Origin: Polaribacter glomeratus
Lineage (GTDB): Bacteria > Bacteroidota > Bacteroidia > Flavobacteriales > Flavobacteriaceae
Assembly: GCF_002954665.1 (NCBI RefSeq)
Contig: NZ_MSCM01000001.1
Span: forward strand, 1,762,578 to 1,826,577
DNA: 64,000 nucleotides
Reading direction: 5' to 3'
Within the stretch, counting starts at the first letter, position 1, and each line of letters begins with the position of its first letter. Positions 8,040-16,712 of the stretch are shown piece by piece. The notes beneath the pieces are model-generated. The model saw nothing but the letters and a program-made list of their open reading frames with translations, was not told where the DNA came from and did no database searches. Made by a program: the position numbers and the translations under genes.

Positions 8040-9941
8040 TTAATACGCTAACTTTTTTAGGTAGCTTAATTTCTCTTTCCAAATTGCTAAATCTTCTTTG
8101 TGCGCTTCTACTTTGTTTTTAACATTTAAAAACAAAGGATTATTAGCTTTTACATTAGAGAAAAAGCCCATATTATTTTCTAGCTGTTGTATTTCTTTAA
8201 AGATCTCATCAATCTTTTTTCTTACAAATATTTCTTCTGAATCTAGTTTTCTACTATCATTATCTTCTGCTAAAGAATCTACAACAGTCGTAAATTTTAA
8301 CATCGAAACTTCATTTTTATCCAAAGACAAACTTTCTAACATTCTGTCTATTTGTTTGTTAAATTTACCTTCTAAATGACGTACTTCTCTTGGCAATCTA
8401 CCTAAATCTTTCCAAGAACTAATCGCTTCTAAAACAGACTCTTTAGTTGCGTCTTCTGTTACTTTTAAGTTATCTAAGAATCCTTTTTTAGCATCTACAA
8501 CTAATTGCTCTTCTTTACTTACGGCATTTTTTTGTTCATGAAATCTATCAAAATAATGATTACATGCTGCTTTAAAACGTTTCCAGATGTCATCAGAAAA
8601 TTTACGAGGCACATGACCAATTTTTTTCCAATCAGATTGTACTTTTTTCATGGCATTTGTAGCCGTTTCCCAATCTTCGGTATCTTTCATAGATTCTGCA
8701 TATTCAATTAATGCAATTTTCTGTTCAAGATTTTCTTGCTGTCCGTTTTTTTCTTGCTTATAAAAAACATTTTTAGCTGCGTTAAATTTTTTGGTAGCAT
8801 TTTTAAATTTTTGCCAAACCTCTTCGCTTTTAGAATAAGGTAATTTACCAGCGCTAAAATATTCTTTTCTTAGTTTTTCAATTTCATTAATACTTTTCTG
8901 CCAATCGCTATGAGATTTATTTTTAGAAGGATCGTATGCATCAATTGCATTGATAACAATCATTTTTTTCTCTATAATTTCATCGTATTTAGAGCGCATT
9001 TCTTTGTAATAATCATGTCTTTTGTCATGAATATTTTTAGTTGCCGCACTAAATTTTTGCCACACTTCTTCGCGCATTTCTTTCGCCACTGGTCCTACAT
9101 CTTCTTTCCATTTTTTGTGTAAATCTTGTAGTTCTTTAAAAGCATGATTAATATCTGCCTCTTCGGATAAAGCTTCTGCTTGTTCTATAATTTTGATTTT
9201 TTTCTCTAAATTATGTTTAAAATCTAAATCTCTAAAATCATTGCTTAAATGTAATAAATCGTAAAAGCGCTCTACATGATGATGATAGGTTTTCCAAGTA
9301 TCATTATAATGAGATTTTGGCACCGAACCAATTGTACGCCAGGTATCTTGAATTTCTTTAAAATTTTTATACATTGTAGAAGTATCAGCTTCTTCAATTA
9401 AATTTTTAAGATTTTCGATAACTTGTTCACGCTTTACAAAGTTTTCATTTAAATTATTTTCAAGGTTTTTATAAAAACCATCTCTTTTCTTTTTATAGTC
9501 TGATAATAAATTATTGTAGTCGGATTTTATAGGACTTGAAAACTGAAAATCGATAGAATTACCTCCTTCTTCCAAAAAAGCCGCTTTTTTCTCGGCTAAC
9601 ATTGCTCCGAATTTTTGATTAAAAGCACTTTTAACACCTTCAACTTGCGATTTTATTTTTTGAACAGGGTTCTCTTCCAACGTCTTTTTTAAATTTGAAA
9701 CCAATTCTTCTAATGAAAAAGTATCATAATCTACAGCAGGAGAGTCGTCTTCTTTAGACTCGTCATTTTCCGCATCTTCCGCAACAGACTTTTCAATTTC
9801 ATCTACAGCCTCATTGGTTTCATCAACTTTAACGGGCTTTGCTTCTTCTGGTTTCTGTTCTGGTTTAGAAGTCGTATCAACTACAATTTCTTCTGCTTTT
9901 AATTCGTCTTTTTCAACGTTTTTTTCATTCTCATCTAACAT
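8040..9941 (-). CDS. DUF349 repeat protein
   Basis: A 633-residue cytosolic protein. The first 80 residues are a very acidic, low-complexity leader (Glu, Asp, Lys). The rest is a chain of about six helical DUF349 repeats with the recurring pattern W..IG.VP ... W..F......(F/H)(F/Y), for example TWRTIGSVP, KWKEDVGPV, DWKKIGHVP and SWKDLGRLP. DUF349 proteins are common in Bacteroidota and Actinobacteria and have no settled function. It stands alone, with no operon partner within 100 bases. Confidence 0.88.
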   Translation of the reverse strand: MLDENEKNVEKDELKAEEIVVDTTSKPEQKPEEAKPVKVDETNEAVDEIEKSVAEDAENDESKEDDSPAVDYDTFSLEELVSNLKKTLEENPVQKIKSQVEGVKSAFNQKFGAMLAEKKAAFLEEGGNSIDFQFSSPIKSDYNNLLSDYKKKRDGFYKNLENNLNENFVKREQVIENLKNLIEEADTSTMYKNFKEIQDTWRTIGSVPKSHYNDTWKTYHHHVERFYDLLHLSNDFRDLDFKHNLEKKIKIIEQAEALSEEADINHAFKELQDLHKKWKEDVGPVAKEMREEVWQKFSAATKNIHDKRHDYYKEMRSKYDEIIEKKMIVINAIDAYDPSKNKSHSDWQKSINEIEKLRKEYFSAGKLPYSKSEEVWQKFKNATKKFNAAKNVFYKQEKNGQQENLEQKIALIEYAESMKDTEDWETATNAMKKVQSDWKKIGHVPRKFSDDIWKRFKAACNHYFDRFHEQKNAVSKEEQLVVDAKKGFLDNLKVTEDATKESVLEAISSWKDLGRLPREVRHLEGKFNKQIDRMLESLSLDKNEVSMLKFTTVVDSLAEDNDSRKLDSEEIFVRKKIDEIFKEIQQLENNMGFFSNVKANNPLFLNVKNKVEAHKEDLAIWKEKLSYLKKLAY

Positions 9942-10049
9942 ATCTACAATGTTTAAGGTCGTTTATAAAATACTATTTACTTAAAGCATAAAGATACAGA
10001 CAACTTATAAAAGCTACAAGTTAAGTTTACAAGTATAATTTATGCGCAA

Positions 10050-10802
10050 TTAATCATTCCAAATTCTCCAAGATTCTTCTGCTTGTAATTGTAGCATTTC
10101 AAATCCGTTTTTAATAATTGCTCCTTTTTCTTTTCCTTTGGATAAAAAAGTAGAAACTTCTGGATTGTAGATTAAATCATATAATAAATGGGTATCTGTT
10201 ATAAATTGATACGGAATATCTGGGCATTTTTCTGTGTCTGGAAAAGTTCCCAAAGGTGTACAATTAATAATTACAGTATATTTTAGGAGCGTTTCTTGTG
10301 TTAAACTATCATAAGAAATTTCGTTTTTCCCTTCGGGATTTCTAGACACAAACTTAAACTTAATATTGTTTTTATTTAAAGCATGCGCTATTGCCTTTGA
10401 TGCGCCACCAGTTCCTAAAATTAAAGCTTTTTTATGATGACTTTGTAACAATGGTTTTATCGAGTTTTCAAAACCAACAACATCAGAATTATATCCTTTT
10501 AAATTACCTCTTTTAGTAAACTTTATAGTATTTACTGCACCTATAGTTTTTGCAGTTTCATCTAATTTATCTAAAAACGGAATTATCGCTTCTTTATAAG
10601 GAATGGTTACATTAATGCCTTTTAAGTTATTTTCTTTACCAATAACTAAAGGAAAATCTTTTATTTGCTGAATATCAAAATTCACGTATTTATGTCTTTT
10701 AAGATTTAGTTTTTCGAACTTTTCTGTAAAATATCCTCTAGAAAATGAATACGAAATGTTTTTTCCTAATAAACCAAAAGTCTTAATTTCTCCTTCTTTC
10801 AT
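10050..10802 (-). CDS. aroE: Shikimate dehydrogenase
   Basis: Reduces 3-dehydroshikimate to shikimate with NADPH in the aromatic amino acid pathway. The protein is 250 residues, slightly short but complete. Substrate-binding residues lie in GKNISYSFS and GINVTIPYKEAI, which carries the catalytic lysine. GAVNTI and GYNSD follow, and the nucleotide loop is LILGTGGASKAI. The start codon overlaps the end of the upstream DUF368 gene by 20 bases, so it is the last gene of a three-gene minus-strand unit. Confidence 0.95.
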   Translation of the reverse strand: MKEGEIKTFGLLGKNISYSFSRGYFTEKFEKLNLKRHKYVNFDIQQIKDFPLVIGKENNLKGINVTIPYKEAIIPFLDKLDETAKTIGAVNTIKFTKRGNLKGYNSDVVGFENSIKPLLQSHHKKALILGTGGASKAIAHALNKNNIKFKFVSRNPEGKNEISYDSLTQETLLKYTVIINCTPLGTFPDTEKCPDIPYQFITDTHLLYDLIYNPEVSTFLSKGKEKGAIIKNGFEMLQLQAEESWRIWND

Positions 10803-11790
10803 AATAATCTATTGCTAATATTAAACCGATACCAAAAAAAATAAAAAAAACAGCTAAAAAAGTTTCTAAGCTAAATACTTCGGGTATAAATCTTTCGTAA
10901 TTTTCAATTATCTTATTTCCTTCTTGATCAAATAAATATTGACCATCACTAACCGTATAAATTTTATTTTTCCAAGGCCAAACAATCCCTAAAGAACCCG
11001 TTATAAAACCAATAATAATGGCATTTACAATTTTGTTCCAACGTTTTAAAACATACCCTAATACATGCGATATAGATACTAAACCAAAAGCAGAACCCGC
11101 CGTAAAGACCCCAATAATTTTTAAATATCTTATTTTAATAGGATCGGATAAAACATCGAAATTACCTGAAATTAAATTTGTAAAAACATTTAATAAAACG
11201 TTTACAGAATCTACTAAAAGCAACACATAATTACCCAATAAAATTAGGATAAAAGAACCAGAAAGACCAGGAAGCGTCATACCAGAAACCCCAATTATAC
11301 CACAAACAAATACAAACCAAAGGTTATCGTTTTCTTTTGCGGGTGTTAAAAAGCTAATTCCTAAACCAAGTGTTACTCCAAAAATTAGGAATATAAAATT
11401 TCTTCCGGTCCACTTTCCAAAATCTTTTCCTATATAATAAATAGAGCCTACAATCATTCCAAAAAACCAACTCCAAACATAGAGTTCATAGTATTTTAAA
11501 AAGTAGTCTAAAATTAAAGAAATACTAAAATAGCTAAAAATGCTACCCGTCATTATAAGGGTTACAAATTGGGCGTTTGTGTATTTAAAAAAACTTTTAA
11601 ACCTACCATTTAAAAGAAATTTTAAAGCATTTAAATTAATTTTTCTAAATGAGTATATTAACTCTTCATAAAAACCGAATACAAAAGAAACTGTTCCACC
11701 AGAAACTCCGGGCACTTTATTTGCTACTCCCATTACTAATCCTTTTAAAAAAAGGGTTATTTTTTCTTTAAAAGTTCTCTCTTTTTGCAT
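10783..11790 (-). CDS. DUF368 membrane protein, second of a tandem pair
   Basis: A 335-residue protein with about eight or nine hydrophobic segments. It carries the family signature GLVMGVANKVPGVSGGTVSF near residue 18 and a second glycine-rich motif GVSGMTLPGLSGSFILILLG near residue 170, which suggests an internal duplication. DUF368 proteins (PopT) are known to help return undecaprenyl phosphate across the cytoplasmic membrane, so a role in cell-wall or glycan lipid-carrier recycling is likely. Its start codon directly abuts the stop of the upstream paralogue, and its end overlaps aroE. Confidence 0.9.
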   Translation of the reverse strand: MQKERTFKEKITLFLKGLVMGVANKVPGVSGGTVSFVFGFYEELIYSFRKINLNALKFLLNGRFKSFFKYTNAQFVTLIMTGSIFSYFSISLILDYFLKYYELYVWSWFFGMIVGSIYYIGKDFGKWTGRNFIFLIFGVTLGLGISFLTPAKENDNLWFVFVCGIIGVSGMTLPGLSGSFILILLGNYVLLLVDSVNVLLNVFTNLISGNFDVLSDPIKIRYLKIIGVFTAGSAFGLVSISHVLGYVLKRWNKIVNAIIIGFITGSLGIVWPWKNKIYTVSDGQYLFDQEGNKIIENYERFIPEVFSLETFLAVFFIFFGIGLILAIDYYERRRN

Positions 11791-12714
11791 TTATTGTTTC
11801 TTAACTGCTAATTTTTCCATTAATAAAATTAATAAAAAACCAACAATTGCCAAAACAATTGCTAAGATAATTTGCGCATCTCCATCAAAAGAAAAAGGAG
11901 AAATACTTTGTTCATTTAATGCCTCTTCAATTCCTTTAGAATTTGTACGCCATGTTAAAACTTCTTTCCAAGGCCAAATTTTATTTAATGAACCAATAAT
12001 AAAACCGGTTAAGGCAGCCAACGTGTAATTTTTATAATTTGCAAACAACCATTTTAAAACTTTTGAAAAACTTAATAAACCAACAATAGCACCTAAACCA
12101 ACAGTGGCAACAGTTTTTAAATCTCTATCATTTACAGCCGCTAAAATTGGCTGGTATGCACCTAATAACACTAAAATAAATGCACCAGAAATTCCGGGTA
12201 AAATCATAGCACAAATTGCAATTGCACCCGCAAAAAACATAAAAAGTAAAGAAGAATTTTCTGTTACTAACGGATTTAGTGTTGTTATATAATAGGCTAA
12301 AAAAGCTCCTATAACTAAAGCTATAATAGCAATACCATTCCATTTTGTTATTTGTTTAGCAATATAAATAATACTAGCTACAACCAAACCAAAAAAGAAA
12401 GACCATAATAAAATAGGTTCGTTTTCTAGTAAATATTTTATCGCTTTAGCTAGAGAAATAATACTTATAAAAATACCTGTAAAAAGTGATAATAGAAAAT
12501 TACCATTTACTTGGTTCCAAGCAGCCTTAAAACCCTCTTTTTTTAGGGTTTTAAACAAACCTAGATTAACATTACTTATAGAACCTAATAATTCTTCATA
12601 AATACCAGAAATAAATGCAATAGTTCCTCCAGAAACGCCGGGTACTACATCTGCAGCTCCCATGGCAATTCCTTTTAAACCAATAACAATATAGTCTTTA
12701 ATAGTTCTACTCAT
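11791..12714 (-). CDS. DUF368 membrane protein, first of a tandem pair
   Basis: A 307-residue paralogue of the next gene, with the signature GIAMGAADVVPGVSGGTIAF and the second motif ICAMILPGISGAFILVLLG. By family it is a candidate undecaprenyl-phosphate translocase (PopT type). I place the start at the ATG at 12714 (MSRTIKDYIV). The frame can be extended upstream to 12861, but that stretch is not membrane-like and does not resemble the family. The stop is immediately followed by the start of the second copy. Confidence 0.9.
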   Translation of the reverse strand: MSRTIKDYIVIGLKGIAMGAADVVPGVSGGTIAFISGIYEELLGSISNVNLGLFKTLKKEGFKAAWNQVNGNFLLSLFTGIFISIISLAKAIKYLLENEPILLWSFFFGLVVASIIYIAKQITKWNGIAIIALVIGAFLAYYITTLNPLVTENSSLLFMFFAGAIAICAMILPGISGAFILVLLGAYQPILAAVNDRDLKTVATVGLGAIVGLLSFSKVLKWLFANYKNYTLAALTGFIIGSLNKIWPWKEVLTWRTNSKGIEEALNEQSISPFSFDGDAQIILAIVLAIVGFLLILLMEKLAVKKQ

Positions 12715-12862
12715 TTTAAGTTTTATTTTTTTTGAAAAACGAAGATAGTAGAAATTTAAGAAACAATAAGTAAAGCAATTTAATTTTGATTTGCTTCTGA
12801 GACTTGAAATACAAATTCGTTTGATTTGGATAAAATTAGTGTCACAAAAAAAATTAGGCATA

Positions 12863-12892
12863 AAAAAACCTGAAATTCAAATTCAGGTTTTC
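12863..12892 (-). terminator. Rho-independent terminator after the TPR gene
   Basis: On the minus strand AAACCTGAA and TTCAGGTTT pair around a short loop and run into T7. It lies about 20 bases past the TPR stop and ends that transcript before the DUF368 pair. Confidence 0.75.
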
Positions 12893-12914
12893 TATTTTAT
12901 TTTTTTTAAACAAA

Positions 12915-14285
12915 TTACTCCATAGCCTTTTTATAGTTTGCAATTAATTTCTGTACTTTTTTATTTTCAAAAACGGAAGGGTACAATTCTTTTAAAACAA
13001 TGTGGTAATCATAATCTATTTTCATACCAGCAATTAAATGATGAAGGCCGTATTTTTCTTTGTTTAAAACAAAAAACAACCCTGTTAATCGATACTCTAT
13101 TTCTGCTAGCTTCTTATACGTTTTTTGTGCTTTCAATAATACTGTAATTGCATCTTCAAACTCTCCTAAAAAACACAAAACATCTGTTAAACCAATATAT
13201 ATTTCTAAAGAATCGTCATTTAGTTCTAGACAATTTTCAAAACCAATAACTGCTTCTTCAAAAAAGTTAAGTTTTAGTTTAATTTGAGAATATTTTCTCC
13301 AATACGATGCATTATCTTCATCGATCTTTAAGGCTTTAGAAATATAATACGCTGCTTTTTGATAGTTCTGGTCATTGTAGTATAAATCGGTAAGTAAAAT
13401 CCAACCTCTATCCAATAATGGATCTTCGTGAACTGCTTTTTTATAGTAAGAAATTGCTGCATCAAATTTGTGTATTCTTTCATAGCACTCGCCAATTCTA
13501 ACATACGCAAATGCAGTTGGATCATCTAACTCTAGCGTAATTAAATAATTATCTATCGCTTCTTGATATTGCTCTAGTTCTTCTAAGGTTTTTGCTTTTT
13601 CTAAATATCCGCCGATAAAGAACTCATCAATTAAAACAGCATAATCAAAAGATTTTAAAGCTTCTTCATACCTTTTTAGTATAAAATACTGTCTACCTAG
13701 TTGATGCCAAGCGACTTCACAATATGGATTTTTGTTAATATAATTATCAAGATAAACAATAGCTTGTTCATGCATTTGTTCCATATCAAAACAATATACT
13801 ATATTATAAAGTGCAGAATAATCCTCAAAATCTTCTTCTATACATTTTATAAAACTTAGGCGTGCCTTGTCAAAATTATCTAAATACAGATATTCCATAC
13901 CGATTAAAGACCACACGTCTAATTTATCGTCTGTAAGCGTTAGTGCTTTTTCTAGATTAACGATCGCTTCTTTATGATTTCCTGTTTTTGAATTAATAGT
14001 TGCTTTTTGTATAAAAATCTCATCATTACTGGGTTCTATTTGCTCTAATTTTTTCAACAAAATAGACGCCTTAACCAATTCACCTTCAAATACATAAATC
14101 TCTACTTGCAATAATTTTAAATCTACAGATTGTGGGTGTTGTTCCAGACCAAGTTTCACGGCTTTTTTTGCAAGTGCATGTTTACCTGCATCCAGATAAT
14201 GGATAATAATCTCCTCAAACTCAACTAAATCAAAAAAAAAGATATTGTTGGTTTTTAGCATGGATTCAAACTTCGTTAAAGACAT
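12915..14285 (-). CDS. Tetratricopeptide repeat protein
   Basis: A 456-residue protein made almost entirely of TPR units of about 34 residues, recognisable by the A..Y...A pattern (ALSLTD..., YEEALKSFDYAVLID, YQEAIDNYLITLELD, FDAAISYYKKAVHEDP, YQKAAYYISKALKID, FEEAVIGFENCLEL). There is no signal peptide or membrane segment, so it is predicted to be a cytosolic scaffold or adaptor. The partner is unknown. The gene is monocistronic. Confidence 0.88.
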   Translation of the reverse strand: MSLTKFESMLKTNNIFFFDLVEFEEIIIHYLDAGKHALAKKAVKLGLEQHPQSVDLKLLQVEIYVFEGELVKASILLKKLEQIEPSNDEIFIQKATINSKTGNHKEAIVNLEKALTLTDDKLDVWSLIGMEYLYLDNFDKARLSFIKCIEEDFEDYSALYNIVYCFDMEQMHEQAIVYLDNYINKNPYCEVAWHQLGRQYFILKRYEEALKSFDYAVLIDEFFIGGYLEKAKTLEELEQYQEAIDNYLITLELDDPTAFAYVRIGECYERIHKFDAAISYYKKAVHEDPLLDRGWILLTDLYYNDQNYQKAAYYISKALKIDEDNASYWRKYSQIKLKLNFFEEAVIGFENCLELNDDSLEIYIGLTDVLCFLGEFEDAITVLLKAQKTYKKLAEIEYRLTGLFFVLNKEKYGLHHLIAGMKIDYDYHIVLKELYPSVFENKKVQKLIANYKKAME

Positions 14286-14506
14286 AACTTAGGTGCTTTG
14301 AATTATAAATTAAAGGTACTACAACTGTTACTGCACTTTTAGAGGACTACTTTTTGTTTTCAACAATTTAATTAACAACAAATAATTAGAAAATAATTTA
14401 GTTAAATGCTATTAAAATTAAGAAAAAAAATAGTTGACATACGTGTAAATCTAAATGAAAATTTTATGTGAAGCATGTAATTTTTATAATTAGTGTCTTC
14501 TTTTAT

Positions 14507-14537
14507 TTTGCTCATACGTTTATTTACCCTAATTTTG
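14507..14537 (+). promoter_or_regulatory. Bacteroidota-type promoter for pyrR-pyrB
   Basis: TTTG at 14507-14510, a 19-base spacer and TAATTTTG at 14530-14537 match the flavobacterial consensus TTTG-N17-19-TAnnTTTG exactly. The predicted transcript starts about 30 bases before the pyrR ATG. That leader is too short to contain a Bacillus-type PyrR attenuator. Confidence 0.75.
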
Positions 14538-14576
14538 ATTTTCAATAACTATCAACTAAAATTTGATAGCACTCTA

Positions 14577-15116
14577 ATGAGCAAAAAAACCTTACTTAAC
14601 TCAAAAGATATTGAAATTATTCTTCACAGATTAGCTTGTGAGCTAATTGAAAATCATAATGACTTTTCTAATACTGTTTTAATTGGTTTACAACCAAGAG
14701 GAACTTATTTAGCAAACAGATTAACCGCCTTATTAAGAAACGAATACGGCATTAACAATCTAAAACTAGGCCTGCTAGATATTACCTTTTACAGAGATGA
14801 TTTTAGAAGAAGAGACTCGCCTTTAGCTGCAACATCAACAGAAATTGATTTTTTAATTGAAGATAAAAAAGTGGTTATTATTGATGATGTTTTATTTTCT
14901 GGCAGAAGCATAAGAGCTGCATTAACTGCAATACAATCTTTTGGGCGACCAGAAAGTATAGAATTATTAGTTTTAATTGATAGGCGTTTTAGCAGACATT
15001 TACCGATTCAGCCAAATTATAAAGGCAGGCAAGTTGATGCCATAAATGAAGAAAAAGTTTTAGTTTCTTGGAAAGAAACACATAAAAAAGATGCAGTTTA
15101 TATAGAACTCAAATAA
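14577..15116 (+). CDS. pyrR: PyrR-type phosphoribosyltransferase (pyrimidine regulator / uracil phosphoribosyltransferase)
   Basis: A 179-residue type I phosphoribosyltransferase of the PyrR group. The PRPP-binding loop is VVIIDDVLFSGRSIRAAL, and other family motifs are LIGLQPRGTYLA and LLVLIDRR. PyrR binds uridine nucleotides and can control pyr mRNA, with weak uracil phosphoribosyltransferase activity. The ATG at 14577 (MSKKTLL) is chosen because it matches the family start and lies just after a good promoter; a GTG at 14493 would lie upstream of that promoter. pyrB follows after 2 bases, which supports a pyrimidine role. Confidence 0.93.
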   Translation: MSKKTLLNSKDIEIILHRLACELIENHNDFSNTVLIGLQPRGTYLANRLTALLRNEYGINNLKLGLLDITFYRDDFRRRDSPLAATSTEIDFLIEDKKVVIIDDVLFSGRSIRAALTAIQSFGRPESIELLVLIDRRFSRHLPIQPNYKGRQVDAINEEKVLVSWKETHKKDAVYIELK

Positions 15117-15118
15117 TT

Positions 15119-16048
15119 ATGGATCAATTAAGCGTAGAACATTTATTAGGCATAAAATATCTAAAAGCAACAGATATTGATCTTATTTTTAAAACTGCAG
15201 ATCATTTTAAAGAAGTTATTAATAGACCTATAAAAAAGGTTCCTTCTCTTAGAGATATTACAATTGCCAATTTATTTTTTGAAAATAGCACAAGAACAAA
15301 ACTTTCTTTTGAACTTGCAGAAAAAAGACTTTCTGCGGATGTTATTAATTTTTCGGCAAGTCAATCATCCGTAAAAAAAGGAGAAACTTTAATAGACACT
15401 GTAAACAATATTCTAGCTATGAAAGTAGATATTGTTGTTATGAGACACGGTAATGTTGGCGCAGGTGTTTTTTTATCTAAACATGTAAACGCGAAGATTA
15501 TAAATGCTGGTGATGGAACGCACGAACATCCAACGCAAGCGTTGTTAGACTCTTATTCTATAAGAGAAAAACTAGGATCTGTAAAAGGAAAAAAAATACT
15601 TATTGTAGGCGATATTTTGCATTCAAGGGTTGCTTTATCTAATATTTTTGCGCTGCAATTGCAAGGTGCAGAAGTTAAAGTTTGCGGACCAACTACTTTA
15701 ATACCAAAATATATTACAAGTTTAGGTGTTCAAGTTGAAACAAATCTTAAAAAAGCGTTAGAATGGTGTGATGTTGCCAATGTTTTAAGAGTGCAGCATG
15801 AAAGAATGGATATTAAATATTTTCCATCAACAAGAGAATACACGCAGCTTTTTGGTATCAACAAAGAAATCTTAGACAATCTTGGCAAGAAAATTGTAAT
15901 TATGCATCCAGGTCCTATAAACAGAGGTGTAGAAATTACAAGTGAAGTGGCAGATTCTAACCAGTCTATTATTTTAAATCAAGTAGAAAATGGTGTTGCA
16001 GTAAGAATGGCTGTTATTTATTTATTAGCACAGCAAATTAAAAGATAA
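15119..16048 (+). CDS. pyrB: Aspartate carbamoyltransferase, catalytic subunit
   Basis: Joins carbamoyl phosphate and aspartate, the committed step of pyrimidine synthesis. At 309 residues it has the standard length. The carbamoyl-phosphate loop is FFENSTRTKLSFE, and the aspartate-side residues are in HEHPTQALLD and HPGPINRGVE. No pyrI regulatory subunit is encoded beside it. It is co-transcribed with pyrR (2-base gap), and the next small gene starts 4 bases after the stop. Confidence 0.97.
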   Translation: MDQLSVEHLLGIKYLKATDIDLIFKTADHFKEVINRPIKKVPSLRDITIANLFFENSTRTKLSFELAEKRLSADVINFSASQSSVKKGETLIDTVNNILAMKVDIVVMRHGNVGAGVFLSKHVNAKIINAGDGTHEHPTQALLDSYSIREKLGSVKGKKILIVGDILHSRVALSNIFALQLQGAEVKVCGPTTLIPKYITSLGVQVETNLKKALEWCDVANVLRVQHERMDIKYFPSTREYTQLFGINKEILDNLGKKIVIMHPGPINRGVEITSEVADSNQSIILNQVENGVAVRMAVIYLLAQQIKR

Positions 16049-16052
16049 ATTA

Positions 16053-16379
16053 ATGTTCATAGAAAAAAAAGAAAATTACACACTTGTATCATCTAATGAA
16101 GATTCGTTTTCAGACTTTTTTACTGCTTTTTCAAAAATGAAAGAAGCGTATAAAAGTGAACATTTAGTATTAGACATTTCTAAGAATATTAACATCACAA
16201 AAGAAGAATTTTTGTTATTTTTGAGTGATGGTAAAAAAAAGCATGACAAATCGTTTGTAATTGTGTATAATATTGCAAATATTGATGATTTACCTCAAAA
16301 TTTTAACATTGTTCCTACTCTAATCGAAGCAGAAGATATTTTAGAAATGGAAGCTATTGAAAGAGAATTAGGATTTTAA
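16053..16379 (+). CDS. Small STAS-like protein between pyrB and rnz
   Basis: A 108-residue protein with no signal peptide. The pattern of alternating strands and helices (HLVLDISKNINIT, SFVIVYNIANIDDLP, VPTLIEAEDILEMEAIERELG) resembles an anti-sigma-factor antagonist (STAS) fold. I see no conserved phosphorylatable serine. It sits directly between pyrB (4-base gap) and genes leading to rnz. No function is claimed beyond the fold guess. Confidence 0.65.
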   Translation: MFIEKKENYTLVSSNEDSFSDFFTAFSKMKEAYKSEHLVLDISKNINITKEEFLLFLSDGKKKHDKSFVIVYNIANIDDLPQNFNIVPTLIEAEDILEMEAIERELGF

Positions 16380-16391
16380 AAAACCCCTAGA

Positions 16392-16712
16392 ATGATAAAA
16401 AAATTACTTTTTATTTTGTTTTTAACAGTATCCACAATTGGATTTTCGCAAGAAAAATCAATTGAGAAATTATCTACCGCTCCAAATCCGTTTACGAATA
16501 ATACAGAAATAACCTTTAATTCCTCCAGCAATACATACGTTATATTTACTGTAATAAACGTTTTGGGTAAAACCGTTTACAAAGAAAAAGTAAAGGCAAC
16601 TATTGGCCATAATTCATTTTCTTTTGAAAAAGGAAACTTACTTTCTGGTATTTATATTTATAGTGTTCAAGACGTAGAAAATATAATTTCTAAACGTTTT
16701 GTAATTAAATGA
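16392..16712 (+). CDS. Stand-alone T9SS type A sorting domain with signal peptide
   Basis: A 106-residue protein consisting only of a signal peptide (MIKKLLFILFLTVSTIGFSQ) and a T9SS type A sorting domain (APNPFTNNTEITF, TVINVLGKTVYKE, LLSGIYIYSVQD, ISKRFVIK). There is no room for a cargo domain. The stop codon overlaps the rnz start (ATGA), so it is translated within the same operon as an essential RNase gene. It may be a cut-down cargo gene, or a small secreted protein whose sorting domain is itself the product. Confidence 0.85.
   Translation: MIKKLLFILFLTVSTIGFSQEKSIEKLSTAPNPFTNNTEITFNSSSNTYVIFTVINVLGKTVYKEKVKATIGHNSFSFEKGNLLSGIYIYSVQDVENIISKRFVIK

Noticed and set aside
12715..12861. N-terminal extension of the first DUF368 protein
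   Set aside because: The extra 49 residues are cysteine- and aromatic-rich, unlike the family, and the ATG at 12714 gives the canonical start.
14493..14576. GTG start and extra hydrophobic N terminus for pyrR
   Set aside because: The predicted promoter (14507-14537) lies inside it, and PyrR proteins start at the MSKK equivalent.
14538..14576. PyrR attenuator or riboswitch in the pyrR leader
   Set aside because: The leader is only about 30 bases and shows no stem-loop with a T run.
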